Assembly: GCA_963776205.1 (NCBI GenBank)
Contig: CAVZLR010000007.1
Coordinates: forward strand, 4,998 to 68,997
Direction: 5' to 3'
Length of the DNA: 64,000 nt
Source: UBA4459 sp963776205
GTDB lineage: Bacteria > Bacteroidota > Bacteroidia > Bacteroidales > F082
The notes under the pieces were generated by a model that saw nothing but the letters and a program-made list of their open reading frames with translations, was not told where the DNA came from and ran no database searches. Below, in pieces: positions 53,665-63,698 of this stretch. A program made the translations under genes and the position numbers. The stretch's first letter is position 1, and each line of letters starts with the position of its first letter.

Positions 53665-54798
53665 ATGAACTGGAGAAAATCACTCATCAGCATCGTCGCT
53701 GTCATTGTATTGTTTGTAGCTGCTTTTGCTATATATAATGTTTTATCGTCCTACGGAGAAGCCCCGGATGAAAAAGTAAGGGAAGAAGCCAAATTTTTCG
53801 TGAAAACAGAAAAAGTTAGCTATTCCACCAATAGCTTAAAAATAATTGAAACCGGCCGGTTATCGTCACAGCAAAATGTCGATTTAAGTGCTGAAGTACC
53901 CGGACAGATCATTGCAGGTGAAGTGGCACTCAGGGAAGGTACCGACTTTAAAAAAGGGGATTTACTCATCCGGATTTTTGACGAAGAAGCCAAAAATAAC
54001 CTGAAAGCAAGCAAAAGCCGTTTCATGAATTCAATCGCCGGCATTTTGCCTGATATAAAAATTGATTATACCGCGAGTTACAATAAGTACGCGGCTTTTT
54101 TCAATTCTATTAAAATAACGGAACCCTTGCCACCATTGCCAGAACCCGATACGGAACAGGAAAAGGTGTTCCTGGCCAGCAGAAATATTTTAAACGAGTA
54201 TTATAATATCAAGAGTGCAGAAGTCAGATTGTCGCGATACCGGATATATGCACCATTCGATGGAACGTTTACAGCTGTATACCTGGAACCAGGTTCTGTT
54301 GTCAACCCAGGAAGCAGGATCGCATCCATGATCAGAACCGATAAATTGGAACTGGAAGTTCCCGTCCGCATTGACGACGCTTATTGGGTCAGCATGGGCG
54401 ATAAAGTAAAACTCTATACAAAAGATCATCATATAACATGGACAGGAACTGTTGTGCGCAAATCAAATTTCATGGATCCTAATTCACAAACCATCAATAT
54501 TTATGTGGCACTGGATCATGAAAGAACCAAGCCACTGTTCCAGGGGCAATACCTGCTTGCCGAATTCGCTTCAAAAACGCTGGAAGGAAGTATGGCCATT
54601 CCAAGAAATGCTGTATTTGACAAAGACAAGGTGTTTACGGTGGAAAATGGCAAACTGGTTGAAAAGCGGGTCAGCGTGCTTAATACAAATGAAACAATGG
54701 TATTTATTTCTGGATTGGCCGAAGGTACCGATGTTGTGGTTGAGCCCCTGGTAAATGCTAAAGAAGGTTCCAATGCTGAAATATTGAATGCCTCATGA
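53665..54798 (+). CDS. RND efflux periplasmic adaptor (AcrA/MexE-like)
   Basis: A 377-residue membrane-fusion protein with an N-terminal membrane anchor (LISIVAVIVLFVAAFAIYNV) and no lipobox. It has a lipoyl half (TGRLSSQQNVDLSAEVPGQIIAGEVALREGTDFKKGDLLIRI), a short hairpin, the second lipoyl half (YAPFDGTFTAVYLEPGSVVNPGSRIASMI) and a membrane-proximal domain (IPRNAVFDKDKVFTVENGKLVEKRVSV). Its stop overlaps the pump ATG by 4 bp. It links the inner-membrane pump to TolC. Substrates of this adaptor type are usually drugs, bile-like compounds or lipids rather than metals. A TTG one codon earlier is less likely to be the start. Confidence 0.92.
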   Translation: MNWRKSLISIVAVIVLFVAAFAIYNVLSSYGEAPDEKVREEAKFFVKTEKVSYSTNSLKIIETGRLSSQQNVDLSAEVPGQIIAGEVALREGTDFKKGDLLIRIFDEEAKNNLKASKSRFMNSIAGILPDIKIDYTASYNKYAAFFNSIKITEPLPPLPEPDTEQEKVFLASRNILNEYYNIKSAEVRLSRYRIYAPFDGTFTAVYLEPGSVVNPGSRIASMIRTDKLELEVPVRIDDAYWVSMGDKVKLYTKDHHITWTGTVVRKSNFMDPNSQTINIYVALDHERTKPLFQGQYLLAEFASKTLEGSMAIPRNAVFDKDKVFTVENGKLVEKRVSVLNTNETMVFISGLAEGTDVVVEPLVNAKEGSNAEILNAS

Positions 54799-57700
54799 GA
54801 AAGATTATATCTGTATTCATAAAATATCCTTTTTACGCCAATATCATCCTGGTTATAATCCTGGGATTGGGGATGTTCAGTTTTTTATCTATTAACAGGT
54901 CATTCTTTCCAGATTCGAGGGAGAAATACATTACCATTTCCGTTTTTTACCCGGGTGCTTCTCCCAAAGAAATGGAAGAAGGTATAACAATCAGAATTGA
55001 AGAGGCCCTAAGAGGGATTGCGGGCATAAAGGAAATCAATAGTACTTCTTCCGAAAACTTATCCAGCGTCCAACTCGAGGTTACCGGCGAATATGATATA
55101 GACGAAACCCTGATGGAGGTAAAAAATGCCGTTGACGGCATTCCATCATTCCCGGTGGATGCTGAAAAACCAATTGTCAACAAGCAGCGATCTATCAGCC
55201 GGGCTATTTTTATGGCCCTAACAGGTGATGCAGATATGCTTACCTTAAAACGATACGCCAACGAAATTGAATACGATTTCTATAATTCTGGTTTCATATC
55301 TCAAATATCCATTTCCGGCTTCCCCGACCTGGAATTATCAGTAGAAATTTCAGAAGAAAACCTGCGACGTTATAACCTCACTTTTGATGAGGTTTCGCGT
55401 GCCATTGCTCAAAACAACCAGGATATTTCCGGTGGACAGATACGATCTGATGAAGAAGAGATCATGATCCGTAGCAGGTATCGCACGGTGAATCCCGAAG
55501 AGTTGGAACAGATCATCATCCGTGCCAATCCTGACGGAACTTATCTAAGAATCAGTGACGTGGGAACTGTTAATATGCAGTTTGCCGATGTAGCCAGTAC
55601 TTCACTTCTCAATGGAAAACCCTCTGTTTCCATACAGGTACAGAAACTACCCGAAGAAGACCTCATTGCCATTTCAAAATATTGTAATGAATATGCTGAA
55701 GAATGGAACGAAACCCATACTGATACTTCATTGATCGTAACTTACGATTTTCTGGAAATGCTGAAAGCCAGGCTGAACCTGCTTTATAAAAATGGTGGTA
55801 TAGGTTTGTTGCTTATATTTATTACACTTGGGCTTTTCCTTAGTCTCAGGTTATCGATTTGGGTAGCCGTAGGCATTCCGGCTTCTTTTGGTGCCATGTT
55901 TATTCTCGGCTTGTTTTATGGAATAACTGTCAATATGATATCCCTGTTCGGAATGATACTCGTAATAGGTATATTGGTGGATGACGGAATTGTGATTGCC
56001 GAAAATATATATTCCCATTTTGAAAAAGGAAAATCGCCCCGGAAAGCAGCATTGGACGGCACCATGGAAGTATTCCCGGCAGTGTTAACTTCCGTTACCA
56101 CAACTATTGTGGTTTTTTCCGCTTTATTTTTCATCAGAGGTCGGATGGAATTCATGTATGAAATGGCATTTGTGGTGGTATTCAGCCTTGCCTTTTCATT
56201 AGTTGAAGCATTTTTTGTATTGCCTGCTCACCTTGGCAGCAGTTGGGTATTACGCAGGAATGTGCGACAGAACACAGGTAAAAAGATCCGTGATCTGCTT
56301 GATAAGATCCTTGACTTTATGAAGATCAACCTGTATGGGACTACTTTGAAATTTGTGATTAAATGGAAATACGTGTTCATTTTTTCACCCATTTTTCTCA
56401 TCATCATCACAGCCGGACTATTCAGGGGAGATTTTATCAAAGCAACCTTTTTTCCAGCCATTCCTTTTGACCAATTCAATGTGGACCTGGCATTTAAACC
56501 CGGCTCAGGCGAAGCACAAACGCTGGATTACCTGCAACGTGTCGACAATGCCATCTGGGAGGTGAATGATGATTTTATGGAAAGATTTAATGATAGTGTT
56601 GATTTTGTAAGTTACACCTCACTTTCCACCGGAAACGCGTTCAGCGGACAGGAAAGAGGATCTCATGCCGGTAATATTTTTGTGATGCTGCGCGACCTGG
56701 AGGACAGTGGTACTTCCAGTTTTGAAATTGTTGACAGTGTACTAGCCAAAGTAGGCGAATTACCCGAAGTTGACAAACTGACCATTCAGGGCAGGGCTAC
56801 ATTTGGCACTCCTATTTCGGTAAGTTTACTGGGTAAAAATGAAAAATCACTAAATGCAGCAAAAGAAGACCTGATACAAAGCCTGAAACAGATTGAAGAT
56901 TTGAATAATATTGCCGACGTGAATCCTGCTGGCATGCGCGAAGTCAGGTTAAAACTGAAGCCACTCGCCTATTTCCTGGGATTCTCGCAATTAACCCTTA
57001 CTTCACAGGTTCGACAGGGTTTTTTTGGTGGACAGGCACAACGGCTACAGCATGGAAAAGACGAATTAAGAGTTTGGGTAAGGTACCCAAAAAGCGACCG
57101 GATTAATGTGGGTCAACTGGAAGCCATGCGCATAAAAACCCCGATGGGAGAATATCCACTTTCAGAACTGGCTACGTATACGGTACAACGCGGACCAGTA
57201 AGTATCAAACACTATAACGGTGCCCGCGAGATCAGGGTAGATGCCAACGTGGTGAGCTACGATACACCTACTATTCCGATTCAGGAAAAAATTGAAAATA
57301 AAATTGTACCCGAACTGCTGGCCAAATACCCGGATGTGGATGTTGCCTACCTGGGGCAGAAAAAAGATAGCAATGAAACAATGGAACAAATCAGGAAATT
57401 TTTCCTTCCTGCTTTCCTGCTTATGTTCCTGATCATTATCATGCATTTTAAATCCTTTGGTCAGGGCATGATCATTATTGCCATGATACCCCTGGCCTGG
57501 CTTGGAGCCATTTGGGGACATGGTATTGAAGGCGTGCAGGTTTCATTACTTAGTATCTGGGGCATGCTGGCGCTTTCTGGTGTTATTATCAACGATGCTG
57601 TGGTCTTTTTATCGAAATATAATTCGCTATTACTGGAAGGGGTGAAAGTTAAAGATGCGGTCTATCAAACGGGTTTGGCGCGCTTCAGGGCTATCGTTCT

Positions 57701-58028
57701 GACCACTATTACAACAACCGTTGGGCTTTATCCTATCATCTTTGAAAAGAGTTTCCAAGCCCAGTTCCTGAAACCAATGGCAGTTGCACTGGCTTATGGA
57801 GTATTTGTAGGAACAGGATTTATACTCATTTTCTTCCCGGTGATCATTCTCGCCCTCAATGATGCAAAAAGATATTCGCGTTATATGATCAACAAGGTCA
57901 ATCTTTGGGTACTAAAAGGTGATCCGAAACGTCAGGTACCTCCCAAAATTAAAGCAAAGCTATCTGAAGTACCAACAAGGGAAAGTGTTGAAATTGCTCT
58001 TATCCACAGTAAGAGAACTATCGATTAA
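54795..58028 (+). CDS. RND efflux pump, inner-membrane subunit (AcrB-like)
   Basis: A 1077-residue proton-driven pump with 12 membrane helices and two large periplasmic loops. It starts MRKIISVFIKYPFYANIILVII and has the hydrophobe/amphiphile-type TM4 segment VIGILVDDGIVIAENIYSHFEKG (DD pair for proton relay) and the partner helix with GVIINDAVVFLSKYNS. The heavy-metal DFGxxxDGAVxxVE motif of CusA is absent, so it is not a metal pump. It lies between its adaptor and TolC. Frame fully intact over 3.2 kb, in contrast with the neighbouring Cus genes. Confidence 0.94.
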   Translation: MRKIISVFIKYPFYANIILVIILGLGMFSFLSINRSFFPDSREKYITISVFYPGASPKEMEEGITIRIEEALRGIAGIKEINSTSSENLSSVQLEVTGEYDIDETLMEVKNAVDGIPSFPVDAEKPIVNKQRSISRAIFMALTGDADMLTLKRYANEIEYDFYNSGFISQISISGFPDLELSVEISEENLRRYNLTFDEVSRAIAQNNQDISGGQIRSDEEEIMIRSRYRTVNPEELEQIIIRANPDGTYLRISDVGTVNMQFADVASTSLLNGKPSVSIQVQKLPEEDLIAISKYCNEYAEEWNETHTDTSLIVTYDFLEMLKARLNLLYKNGGIGLLLIFITLGLFLSLRLSIWVAVGIPASFGAMFILGLFYGITVNMISLFGMILVIGILVDDGIVIAENIYSHFEKGKSPRKAALDGTMEVFPAVLTSVTTTIVVFSALFFIRGRMEFMYEMAFVVVFSLAFSLVEAFFVLPAHLGSSWVLRRNVRQNTGKKIRDLLDKILDFMKINLYGTTLKFVIKWKYVFIFSPIFLIIITAGLFRGDFIKATFFPAIPFDQFNVDLAFKPGSGEAQTLDYLQRVDNAIWEVNDDFMERFNDSVDFVSYTSLSTGNAFSGQERGSHAGNIFVMLRDLEDSGTSSFEIVDSVLAKVGELPEVDKLTIQGRATFGTPISVSLLGKNEKSLNAAKEDLIQSLKQIEDLNNIADVNPAGMREVRLKLKPLAYFLGFSQLTLTSQVRQGFFGGQAQRLQHGKDELRVWVRYPKSDRINVGQLEAMRIKTPMGEYPLSELATYTVQRGPVSIKHYNGAREIRVDANVVSYDTPTIPIQEKIENKIVPELLAKYPDVDVAYLGQKKDSNETMEQIRKFFLPAFLLMFLIIIMHFKSFGQGMIIIAMIPLAWLGAIWGHGIEGVQVSLLSIWGMLALSGVIINDAVVFLSKYNSLLLEGVKVKDAVYQTGLARFRAIVLTTITTTVGLYPIIFEKSFQAQFLKPMAVALAYGVFVGTGFILIFFPVIILALNDAKRYSRYMINKVNLWVLKGDPKRQVPPKIKAKLSEVPTRESVEIALIHSKRTID

Positions 58029-58051
58029 ATAAAATTCAATTGCATTGAACA

Positions 58052-59371
58052 ATGAAAGACTTTAAAATACTCCTGTTTCTTTTGCTGATCCTTCAGAGCG
58101 CCTCTGTTGTCGGACAGGAACCATTAACACTGGAAGATGCCATTCTGAAAGGCCTGGAAAACAATTTCCAGATCCGGATATCAGAACAGGAATATAATAT
58201 AGCCAGGTTAAATAATACACAAGGCGCTGCCGGCAGGTGGCCTTCAATTAATATAGGTGTCAACAGCCTCAACCGTTACGATAATACCCCTAGTTATGAC
58301 ACTGCTTCGCTCAGTTATGTACGTGGTGATCAATATACCAATTCGTTAACACCATATGTTGAGTTAAGATGGCTTTTATTTGACGGTTTTTTCGTGAATA
58401 TTAACAAGCAAAAGCTGGATTTGCTGGAACAATATTCACAGGGGTATTCAACAATAGTTGTTGAAAATACACTTCAGGCCATTATACTTGGATACTATTA
58501 TGCGCTACTTGAACAGGAGCGGCTGAAAGTTTTGCGAGGCGTTAAAGACTTGTCGGGCGACCGGTATGATTACGAAATGATGCGCAAAGATATTGGCACA
58601 TCGGTTACTTTTGAAGTATTGCAGGCTAAAAATTCGTTTTACAGCGATTCAACCAATTACTTACTGCAGGAATTGAATGTTAAAAATGCTTTTCTCAGGT
58701 TAAATCTATTATTAGGCGAACCCCCGGAAGTGCAATTTATGCTGGTGGATAGCTTTATGGTGAACACGCAAAATTACAACCTGAATGAATTGATGTCAAA
58801 AGCCCTTGAGAATAATACCAACCTCAAAAACCAGTATATAAACCATGAGATTCTGAAAAAGAATATTGGCATTGCCAAAAGCGATTTGTGGCCTTCTCTT
58901 TCTTTGCGGGCTGGTACCGATTATACACAAGGCTGGTACGATTGGGAGAAAAATGAAGCCAATACATATCTCTATGATTACTACGGCAATTTCACTTTGA
59001 GTTTTAATTTGTTCAATGGTGGAAACACAAGAAGGGCCATCCAAACGGCAAAGATCAACGAACAAATTGGCACCCTTGAAATTATGCAACTCGAACAAAC
59101 TTTGGCTAATTTACTTGTCAACCAATTTGAACTTTATAGCATCAGGAAACAACTTTTAGAGGTGGCCAATGTGAACCTTGAAAGCGCTGAATTAAACATG
59201 GAAATTGCGTCAGAAAAATATAAGAACGGAACCATCAATTCATTCAATTTCCGGGATGTTCAATTGATCTTTTTGAATGCTTCTTCACGCAAATTGAATG
59301 CAATTTATGACTTATTTGATAGCCAAACGGAGTTATTGAGACTTACCGGAGGTATTATTTCGCAAGAATAG
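58052..59371 (+). CDS. TolC-family outer-membrane efflux protein
   Basis: A 439-residue outer-membrane channel with signal peptide (MKDFKILLFLLLILQSASVVGQ) and the duplicated TolC repeat: PLTLEDAILKGLENNFQIRISEQEYNIARLNNTQGAAGRWPSINIGV in the first half, LNELMSKALENNTNLKNQYINHEILKKNIGIAKSDLWPSLSLRAG in the second. Long coiled-coil helices end in EKYKNGTINSFNFRDVQLIFLNASSRKL. It completes the tripartite pump with the two upstream genes (23-bp gap). The phosphatase gene follows after 13 bp. Confidence 0.93.
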   Translation: MKDFKILLFLLLILQSASVVGQEPLTLEDAILKGLENNFQIRISEQEYNIARLNNTQGAAGRWPSINIGVNSLNRYDNTPSYDTASLSYVRGDQYTNSLTPYVELRWLLFDGFFVNINKQKLDLLEQYSQGYSTIVVENTLQAIILGYYYALLEQERLKVLRGVKDLSGDRYDYEMMRKDIGTSVTFEVLQAKNSFYSDSTNYLLQELNVKNAFLRLNLLLGEPPEVQFMLVDSFMVNTQNYNLNELMSKALENNTNLKNQYINHEILKKNIGIAKSDLWPSLSLRAGTDYTQGWYDWEKNEANTYLYDYYGNFTLSFNLFNGGNTRRAIQTAKINEQIGTLEIMQLEQTLANLLVNQFELYSIRKQLLEVANVNLESAELNMEIASEKYKNGTINSFNFRDVQLIFLNASSRKLNAIYDLFDSQTELLRLTGGIISQE

Positions 59372-59384
59372 AAAATGATCCGCT

Positions 59385-59861
59385 ATGAGTAAAAAGATCA
59401 AAGTCTTGTTTGTTTGCCTGGGCAATATCTGCCGCTCACCCAGCGCCGAAGCCATATTCAGGGGTTTTGTCGAAAAAAAAGGTCTCGAAGATATATTTGA
59501 AATCGACTCTGCCGGTACTTCCGGTTACCACCAGGGTGAGCCTGCTGATGCCCGGATGAGAAGGCATGCTTCAAAACGTGGTTATAAATTAACGTCCTTA
59601 TCAAGAAAATTTAATCCGGGTGCCGATTTCGATCATTTCGATGTCATCATTGCTATGGATCGAGACAACTTGCATGACCTGCAAAAAATGGCCCGCAGCA
59701 AGGAAGATGAAAAAAAACTATCTCTAATGACTGACTTTTCCTCAGCATTTGATTATAGCTATGTACCTGACCCATATTATGGCGGTGATCAAGGATTCGA
59801 GCTGGTCATTGACCTGCTGGAAGATGCCAGTAGCGGGCTTTTCAACCGCATTAAACCATAA
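59385..59861 (+). CDS. Low-molecular-weight protein tyrosine phosphatase
   Basis: A 158-residue phosphatase. The P-loop VCLGNICRSPSAEAIF carries the CX5R active site (Cys nucleophile and Arg), and the general acid aspartate is in VPDPYYGG. IDSAGTSGYHQGEPADARM is a family segment. It removes phosphate from tyrosine on proteins, in many bacteria on tyrosine kinases that control polysaccharide export. No kinase is encoded nearby. It follows the TolC gene by 13 bp and may be co-transcribed with the efflux operon. Confidence 0.92.
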   Translation: MSKKIKVLFVCLGNICRSPSAEAIFRGFVEKKGLEDIFEIDSAGTSGYHQGEPADARMRRHASKRGYKLTSLSRKFNPGADFDHFDVIIAMDRDNLHDLQKMARSKEDEKKLSLMTDFSSAFDYSYVPDPYYGGDQGFELVIDLLEDASSGLFNRIKP

Positions 59862-59911
59862 TAAAAACCATATTATTTGAGCTATACTCGTATTTTTCGT
59901 TAAAGTCTGTG

Positions 59912-59919
59912 TATTTTTG
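59912..59919 (+). promoter_or_regulatory. -7 box (TATTTTTG) of the PorW-like gene
   Basis: Exact TAnnTTTG match, 63 bp before the TTG start of the lipoprotein. The -33 element is weak (TTTTCG). Confidence 0.4.
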
Positions 59920-59981
59920 CAAGCTCAAACCGAGGTTTACGTAATAATTTACAGGATTTTAAGTTATTAAGAAAAAAACAT

Positions 59982-62630
59982 TTGAAGCTGATTCGATTAC
60001 ATACAAAACTCCTGTTTTTAGCAGCCATTATCAGTATTCTATTTATATCCTCCTGTTCAACTAAAAAGAACACCTGGACACGCCGTGCCTACCACAATGT
60101 AACCTGTCATTACAATGTTTTCTGGAATGGAAAGAACAGCCTTTATGAAGGGGCTACAACCCTGGAGCAAAGTGTAAATAATAATTACAACGACATTTTA
60201 CGGGTATACGATTATGGTACTTTACAGGAAGCGCAATCACTGAATTCGCAAATGGATCGTTCCATCAAAAAAGCTTCAATAGGGATACAGCGCCACTCCA
60301 TGTATTTCGGCGGTAAAGAGTATGTTAAGTGGGTGAAAGTGAGCTACCTGATGATGGGAAAAGCACATTTTTATAAACAGGATTATACCAGCGCCCGACG
60401 TGTTTTCGATTATGTTTCAAAAGAATATGTAAACAGTCCCATTCAATATGAAGGTTATTTATGGCTGGCTAAAACATTCATAGAAACTGAGCGTTTTGAA
60501 AAAGCCGAAGCTGCTATTAATTATTTGCAAAGTAAAAGGGATAACGAGAAATTCTCACATACAGTTGAACAGGAATTACCCTTTGTAATCGCCGACTTCT
60601 ATATCGCACAGGAAAATTATGATGCTGCATATTCGTTTCTTGAAAGAGCACTGGAAATTGGTAATGATCGGGACCTGATAACCCGTGTTAATTTCATCCT
60701 GGGACAAATTAACCAAATGGATGGTGATTTTGAAACAGCTTCGGTCTACTATAACAAAGTCATCAGTCGGAATCCGGAGTATCGTATGGCCTTCGAGGCC
60801 CGAATGAACCTGGCGCAATGCTACGATGATGGAGTAGGCGATAGCAGGAACATTAACAAGCTTTTGCATAAAATGGTTAAAGATTCTAAAAACAGGGATT
60901 TTCTTGATCAGATTTATTATGCTTTAGCTGATGTTGCTTTAAAAGATAATAATGAAATGCTGGGAATTGAATACCTGGCAAAATCCGTTAGCAGTAGCAC
61001 CACTAATAATTTCCAGCGAACTGAATCATCTTTAAAACTTGCTGATATTTACTTTGCGAAAAATAAATACCAACTCGCAGAAGCTTATTACGATACGGCG
61101 GTTAGTTTTTTACCCGAAGAATATCCTGATTATGAGTCAATAAAAAACAAAGCAACTGTTTTAACAGAAATGGTTCGGTTGTCATCAACCATAAGTGAAC
61201 AGGATAGCCTGTTATACTTATCCACCCTTGATACAAATGCTCTGTATTCAATTATCGATCGTTTAATTGCTCAAAAGCAGGCTGAAAAACAAAGGGAAGA
61301 ACAATACGGTGATGAAGGCGGTATTCAATTCATTGATGTAGGACAACAAAGTCGTAATCCAAACCTTCAAACCGGAAAATGGTATTTTTATAATACGGCC
61401 GCTATGAGTTACGGATATTCCGAGTTTATTAAAAAATGGGGGACCCGGAAACTGGAGGATAACTGGAGGTTAAGCGACAAAAGGCTTGTAATGCAGGCAT
61501 TTGAAGATGATTTAACCGATGAAGATAATCTTGACTTAAATGATTCAATTGCAGCTGATCCGGCATCAAATCCTGAAAACAGGGACTACTACCTGATAGA
61601 TATTCCATTTACTGATGAGCAAAAGCAACTTGCTAATGAACAAATCATGACATCCTATAAACAATTAGGATTTCTTTACATGGAAGATTTGAGAGATACA
61701 ACAAACGCCCTTGAAACCTATCAGACACTACTGGAAAAATATCCGGATAATCCCTATAAACTGGAAGCCTGGTATGCATTGTATAAAATATTCAGCGAAA
61801 GCGGAGAAAAGGATAAATCAAATTATTACAGGGGTTTGATTATCAGCAATTTTCCTGACAGTGATTATGCAAAAGTTATTTCTGATCCTGATTATTTCAA
61901 TAAATTAAATGAGGGAAAAAATCGGGCACTGGCATCTTATGAAAAAACATACAAAGCTTTTACAAGAGAACAATATTTCAGGGTTATTTCTTATGCCAAC
62001 AGCAGCATAGAAGAATTTCCTGAAGACACCGCCCTGATTCCCAAATTTATGTATCTAAGAGCAATCTCTTTAGGCAAAGTTGATGTGCCTGATACACTTT
62101 ATGCATCTTTAAACGAATTATTGGTATTGTACCCAAATAGCTCGGTAGCACCTATGGCGCAATCAATTTTAAACATGCTAAATGTTGAATATGGTCTTGG
62201 CGATCCAATAGCCATTGGAAATAAGTCGAATGATACAATAATGGCTATCCCTGATATCTATACTTTCGATAAGCATGCAATGCATTTAGTGATGATCATT
62301 GTTAATTCTGACAATATTGAAGTTGATCCGCTGAAAATACGTTTATCAGATTTTAAAAAGAAATCTTTTGACTTACTTAATGTGCGGATAAAAAGCCTGA
62401 TGCTAGACAATAAAAGAACCATTATATCCATTGGAAATTTTGAAAATAAAGACGAGGCTCACAAATTTTATTTGGCGCTTTCAGGTGATGATTATGTTTT
62501 TTCAGGTATTAACACCAAAGATTATGACATAGTTACCATATCCATTGGAAATTATCCAGTATTTTACAAAGAAAAAGATGTTGAAGGCTATTTACTCTTT
62601 TTTAATGAATACTATTTAAAGCAACAATAA
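59982..62630 (+). CDS. porW: T9SS/gliding-motility TPR lipoprotein (PorW/SprE-like)
   Basis: An 882-residue lipoprotein. The signal peptide ends in the lipobox ILFISSC. The conserved STKKNTWTRRAYHNVTCHYNVFWNGKNSLYEG opening is typical of PorW/SprE. About ten TPR units follow (MGKAHFYKQDYTSARRVFDYVSKEYVNSPIQYEGYLWLAKTFIETERFEKAE; LEKYPDNPYKLEAWYALYKIFSESGEKDKS), and a C-terminal SPOR-like stretch ends LLFFNEYYLKQQ. It is needed for type IX secretion in species studied, and the window encodes T9SS cargo. The start codon is TTG, with no ATG before the signal peptide. Confidence 0.87.
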   Translation: MKLIRLHTKLLFLAAIISILFISSCSTKKNTWTRRAYHNVTCHYNVFWNGKNSLYEGATTLEQSVNNNYNDILRVYDYGTLQEAQSLNSQMDRSIKKASIGIQRHSMYFGGKEYVKWVKVSYLMMGKAHFYKQDYTSARRVFDYVSKEYVNSPIQYEGYLWLAKTFIETERFEKAEAAINYLQSKRDNEKFSHTVEQELPFVIADFYIAQENYDAAYSFLERALEIGNDRDLITRVNFILGQINQMDGDFETASVYYNKVISRNPEYRMAFEARMNLAQCYDDGVGDSRNINKLLHKMVKDSKNRDFLDQIYYALADVALKDNNEMLGIEYLAKSVSSSTTNNFQRTESSLKLADIYFAKNKYQLAEAYYDTAVSFLPEEYPDYESIKNKATVLTEMVRLSSTISEQDSLLYLSTLDTNALYSIIDRLIAQKQAEKQREEQYGDEGGIQFIDVGQQSRNPNLQTGKWYFYNTAAMSYGYSEFIKKWGTRKLEDNWRLSDKRLVMQAFEDDLTDEDNLDLNDSIAADPASNPENRDYYLIDIPFTDEQKQLANEQIMTSYKQLGFLYMEDLRDTTNALETYQTLLEKYPDNPYKLEAWYALYKIFSESGEKDKSNYYRGLIISNFPDSDYAKVISDPDYFNKLNEGKNRALASYEKTYKAFTREQYFRVISYANSSIEEFPEDTALIPKFMYLRAISLGKVDVPDTLYASLNELLVLYPNSSVAPMAQSILNMLNVEYGLGDPIAIGNKSNDTIMAIPDIYTFDKHAMHLVMIIVNSDNIEVDPLKIRLSDFKKKSFDLLNVRIKSLMLDNKRTIISIGNFENKDEAHKFYLALSGDDYVFSGINTKDYDIVTISIGNYPVFYKEKDVEGYLLFFNEYYLKQQ

Positions 62631-62654
62631 TCCATAATAATTAAATTTTAAATC

Positions 62655-63065
62655 TTGAAAAAAGTGAAAAACGGAAGTCCAGAAAACCAGGCACGGAATA
62701 TCATCGCGACTGGCACCAAAATTAAAGGAGACATTGAATCTGATGGTGATTTCAGGATTGAAGGTGCCGTGGTTGGAACTGTTAAAGCAAAAGGAAAAAT
62801 TGTTGTTGGCGAAACAGGAAGCGTTGAAGGTCAAATTCTGTGTTTAAACGCTGATATTTCAGGAAATGTAAAGGCAAAACTTGATGTAGGCGAATTAACC
62901 ATTTTAAGAGCCTCCTCAAAACTATCAGGAGATATTGTGACCAAGAAGATCTCAATTGAATCTGGTGCTCTTTTCTCAGGTTCATGCCAAATGACAGCAC
63001 TCACAGAAAAGACTGATAAACAGTTAAAAATAACTACTACAGGTGGGGAAAGATCAAAAGGATAG
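62655..63065 (+). CDS. Bactofilin
   Basis: A 136-residue bactofilin, which forms a right-handed beta-helix that polymerises into cytoskeletal filaments on the membrane. NIIATGTKIKGDIESDGDFRIEGAVVGTVKAKGKIVVGETGSVEGQILCLNADISGNVKAKLDVGELTI is the core. A flexible polar C-terminus follows. Start codon TTG at 62655 (a GTG at 62664 is also possible). The gene follows the PorW-like gene by 24 bp and its end overlaps the AtpZ start by 23 bp. Bactofilins often work with M23 peptidases, one of which begins at 63699. Confidence 0.92.
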   Translation: MKKVKNGSPENQARNIIATGTKIKGDIESDGDFRIEGAVVGTVKAKGKIVVGETGSVEGQILCLNADISGNVKAKLDVGELTILRASSKLSGDIVTKKISIESGALFSGSCQMTALTEKTDKQLKITTTGGERSKG

Positions 63066-63264
63066 CCCTTTAAAATTTTATGCCAAATACTCTACCCTGG
63101 CTATACAGATGATCGTTATTATTGTTGGGTGTGCATTTGGAGGTAAGGCGCTGGATAATTGGCTGGAATGGAACTTTCCTGTTTTTACTGTAGCACTTAC
63201 TATGTTAGGGGTTGTAGCTGCCCTTATACTGGGACTAAGAGACTTGTTTAATAAAAAATCATGA
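63043..63264 (+). CDS. atpZ: AtpZ/AtpI-family small membrane protein
   Basis: A 73-residue protein with two membrane helices (YSTLAIQMIVIIVGCAFGGKALDNWL and FTVALTMLGVVAALILGLRDL) typical of AtpZ/AtpI, helpers encoded at the head of F-type ATPase operons (assembly or Mg2+ uptake). The start is GTG, inside the end of the bactofilin gene. Its stop overlaps the next ATG by 4 bp. The expected atpB is not found after the next small gene within the window. Confidence 0.85.
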   Translation: MGKDQKDSPLKFYAKYSTLAIQMIVIIVGCAFGGKALDNWLEWNFPVFTVALTMLGVVAALILGLRDLFNKKS

Positions 63265-63637
63265 ACAAATTATTTCTGCAGTTTGCTAAAGGGCTTACAA
63301 TTTATACGCTAATAATTACACTTTTAAGCGTTGCTTTTTATTATGGTTTACCGGGGGTAGATATACACCGGTTTACCTGTATCTCATTGCATTTATGTAT
63401 GCTGTTAACTTTCTATTGCTCGCCAAATTATCTCAAGCCATCCAAAACCGGCCGAACCGTTTTATTAATACTTATATGTTACTGAACTTCGGTAAGCTGT
63501 TTTTATATATTGCTATTATTGCAGTATATGTTTTTATGTATCGGCAAGACGCCATACCTTTTACCATAACATTTTTTATCTACTACGTTTTATTTACAGC
63601 TTACGAAATCATTGCTTTGCTAAAAATTAAGAAATAG
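63261..63637 (+). CDS. Small four-helix membrane protein of the ATP-synthase locus, frameshifted
   Basis: A reconstructed protein of about 125 residues with four membrane helices (GLTIYTLIITLLSVAFYYGLPG; LIAFMYAVNFLLLAKLSQ; LLNFGKLFLYIAIIAVYVFMYR; PFTITFFIYYVLFTAYEIIALL). One base is missing near 63380, between GVDIHRFT and YLIAFMYAVNF. In Bacteroidota a protein of this kind often lies between atpZ and atpB. The identity is inferred from size, topology and position. The upstream overlap is 4 bp. Confidence 0.72.
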
Positions 63638-63671
63638 GAGGCTGATTCAGGAAGTCCTTTTTCTTTCTTAG

Positions 63672-63679
63672 TACATTTG
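63672..63679 (+). promoter_or_regulatory. -7 box (TACATTTG) of the M23 peptidase gene
   Basis: Exact TAnnTTTG match, 20 bp before the ATG at 63699. No clear -33 TTG. Confidence 0.45.
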
Positions 63680-63698
63680 AAACTCAAACACTTGTTTT

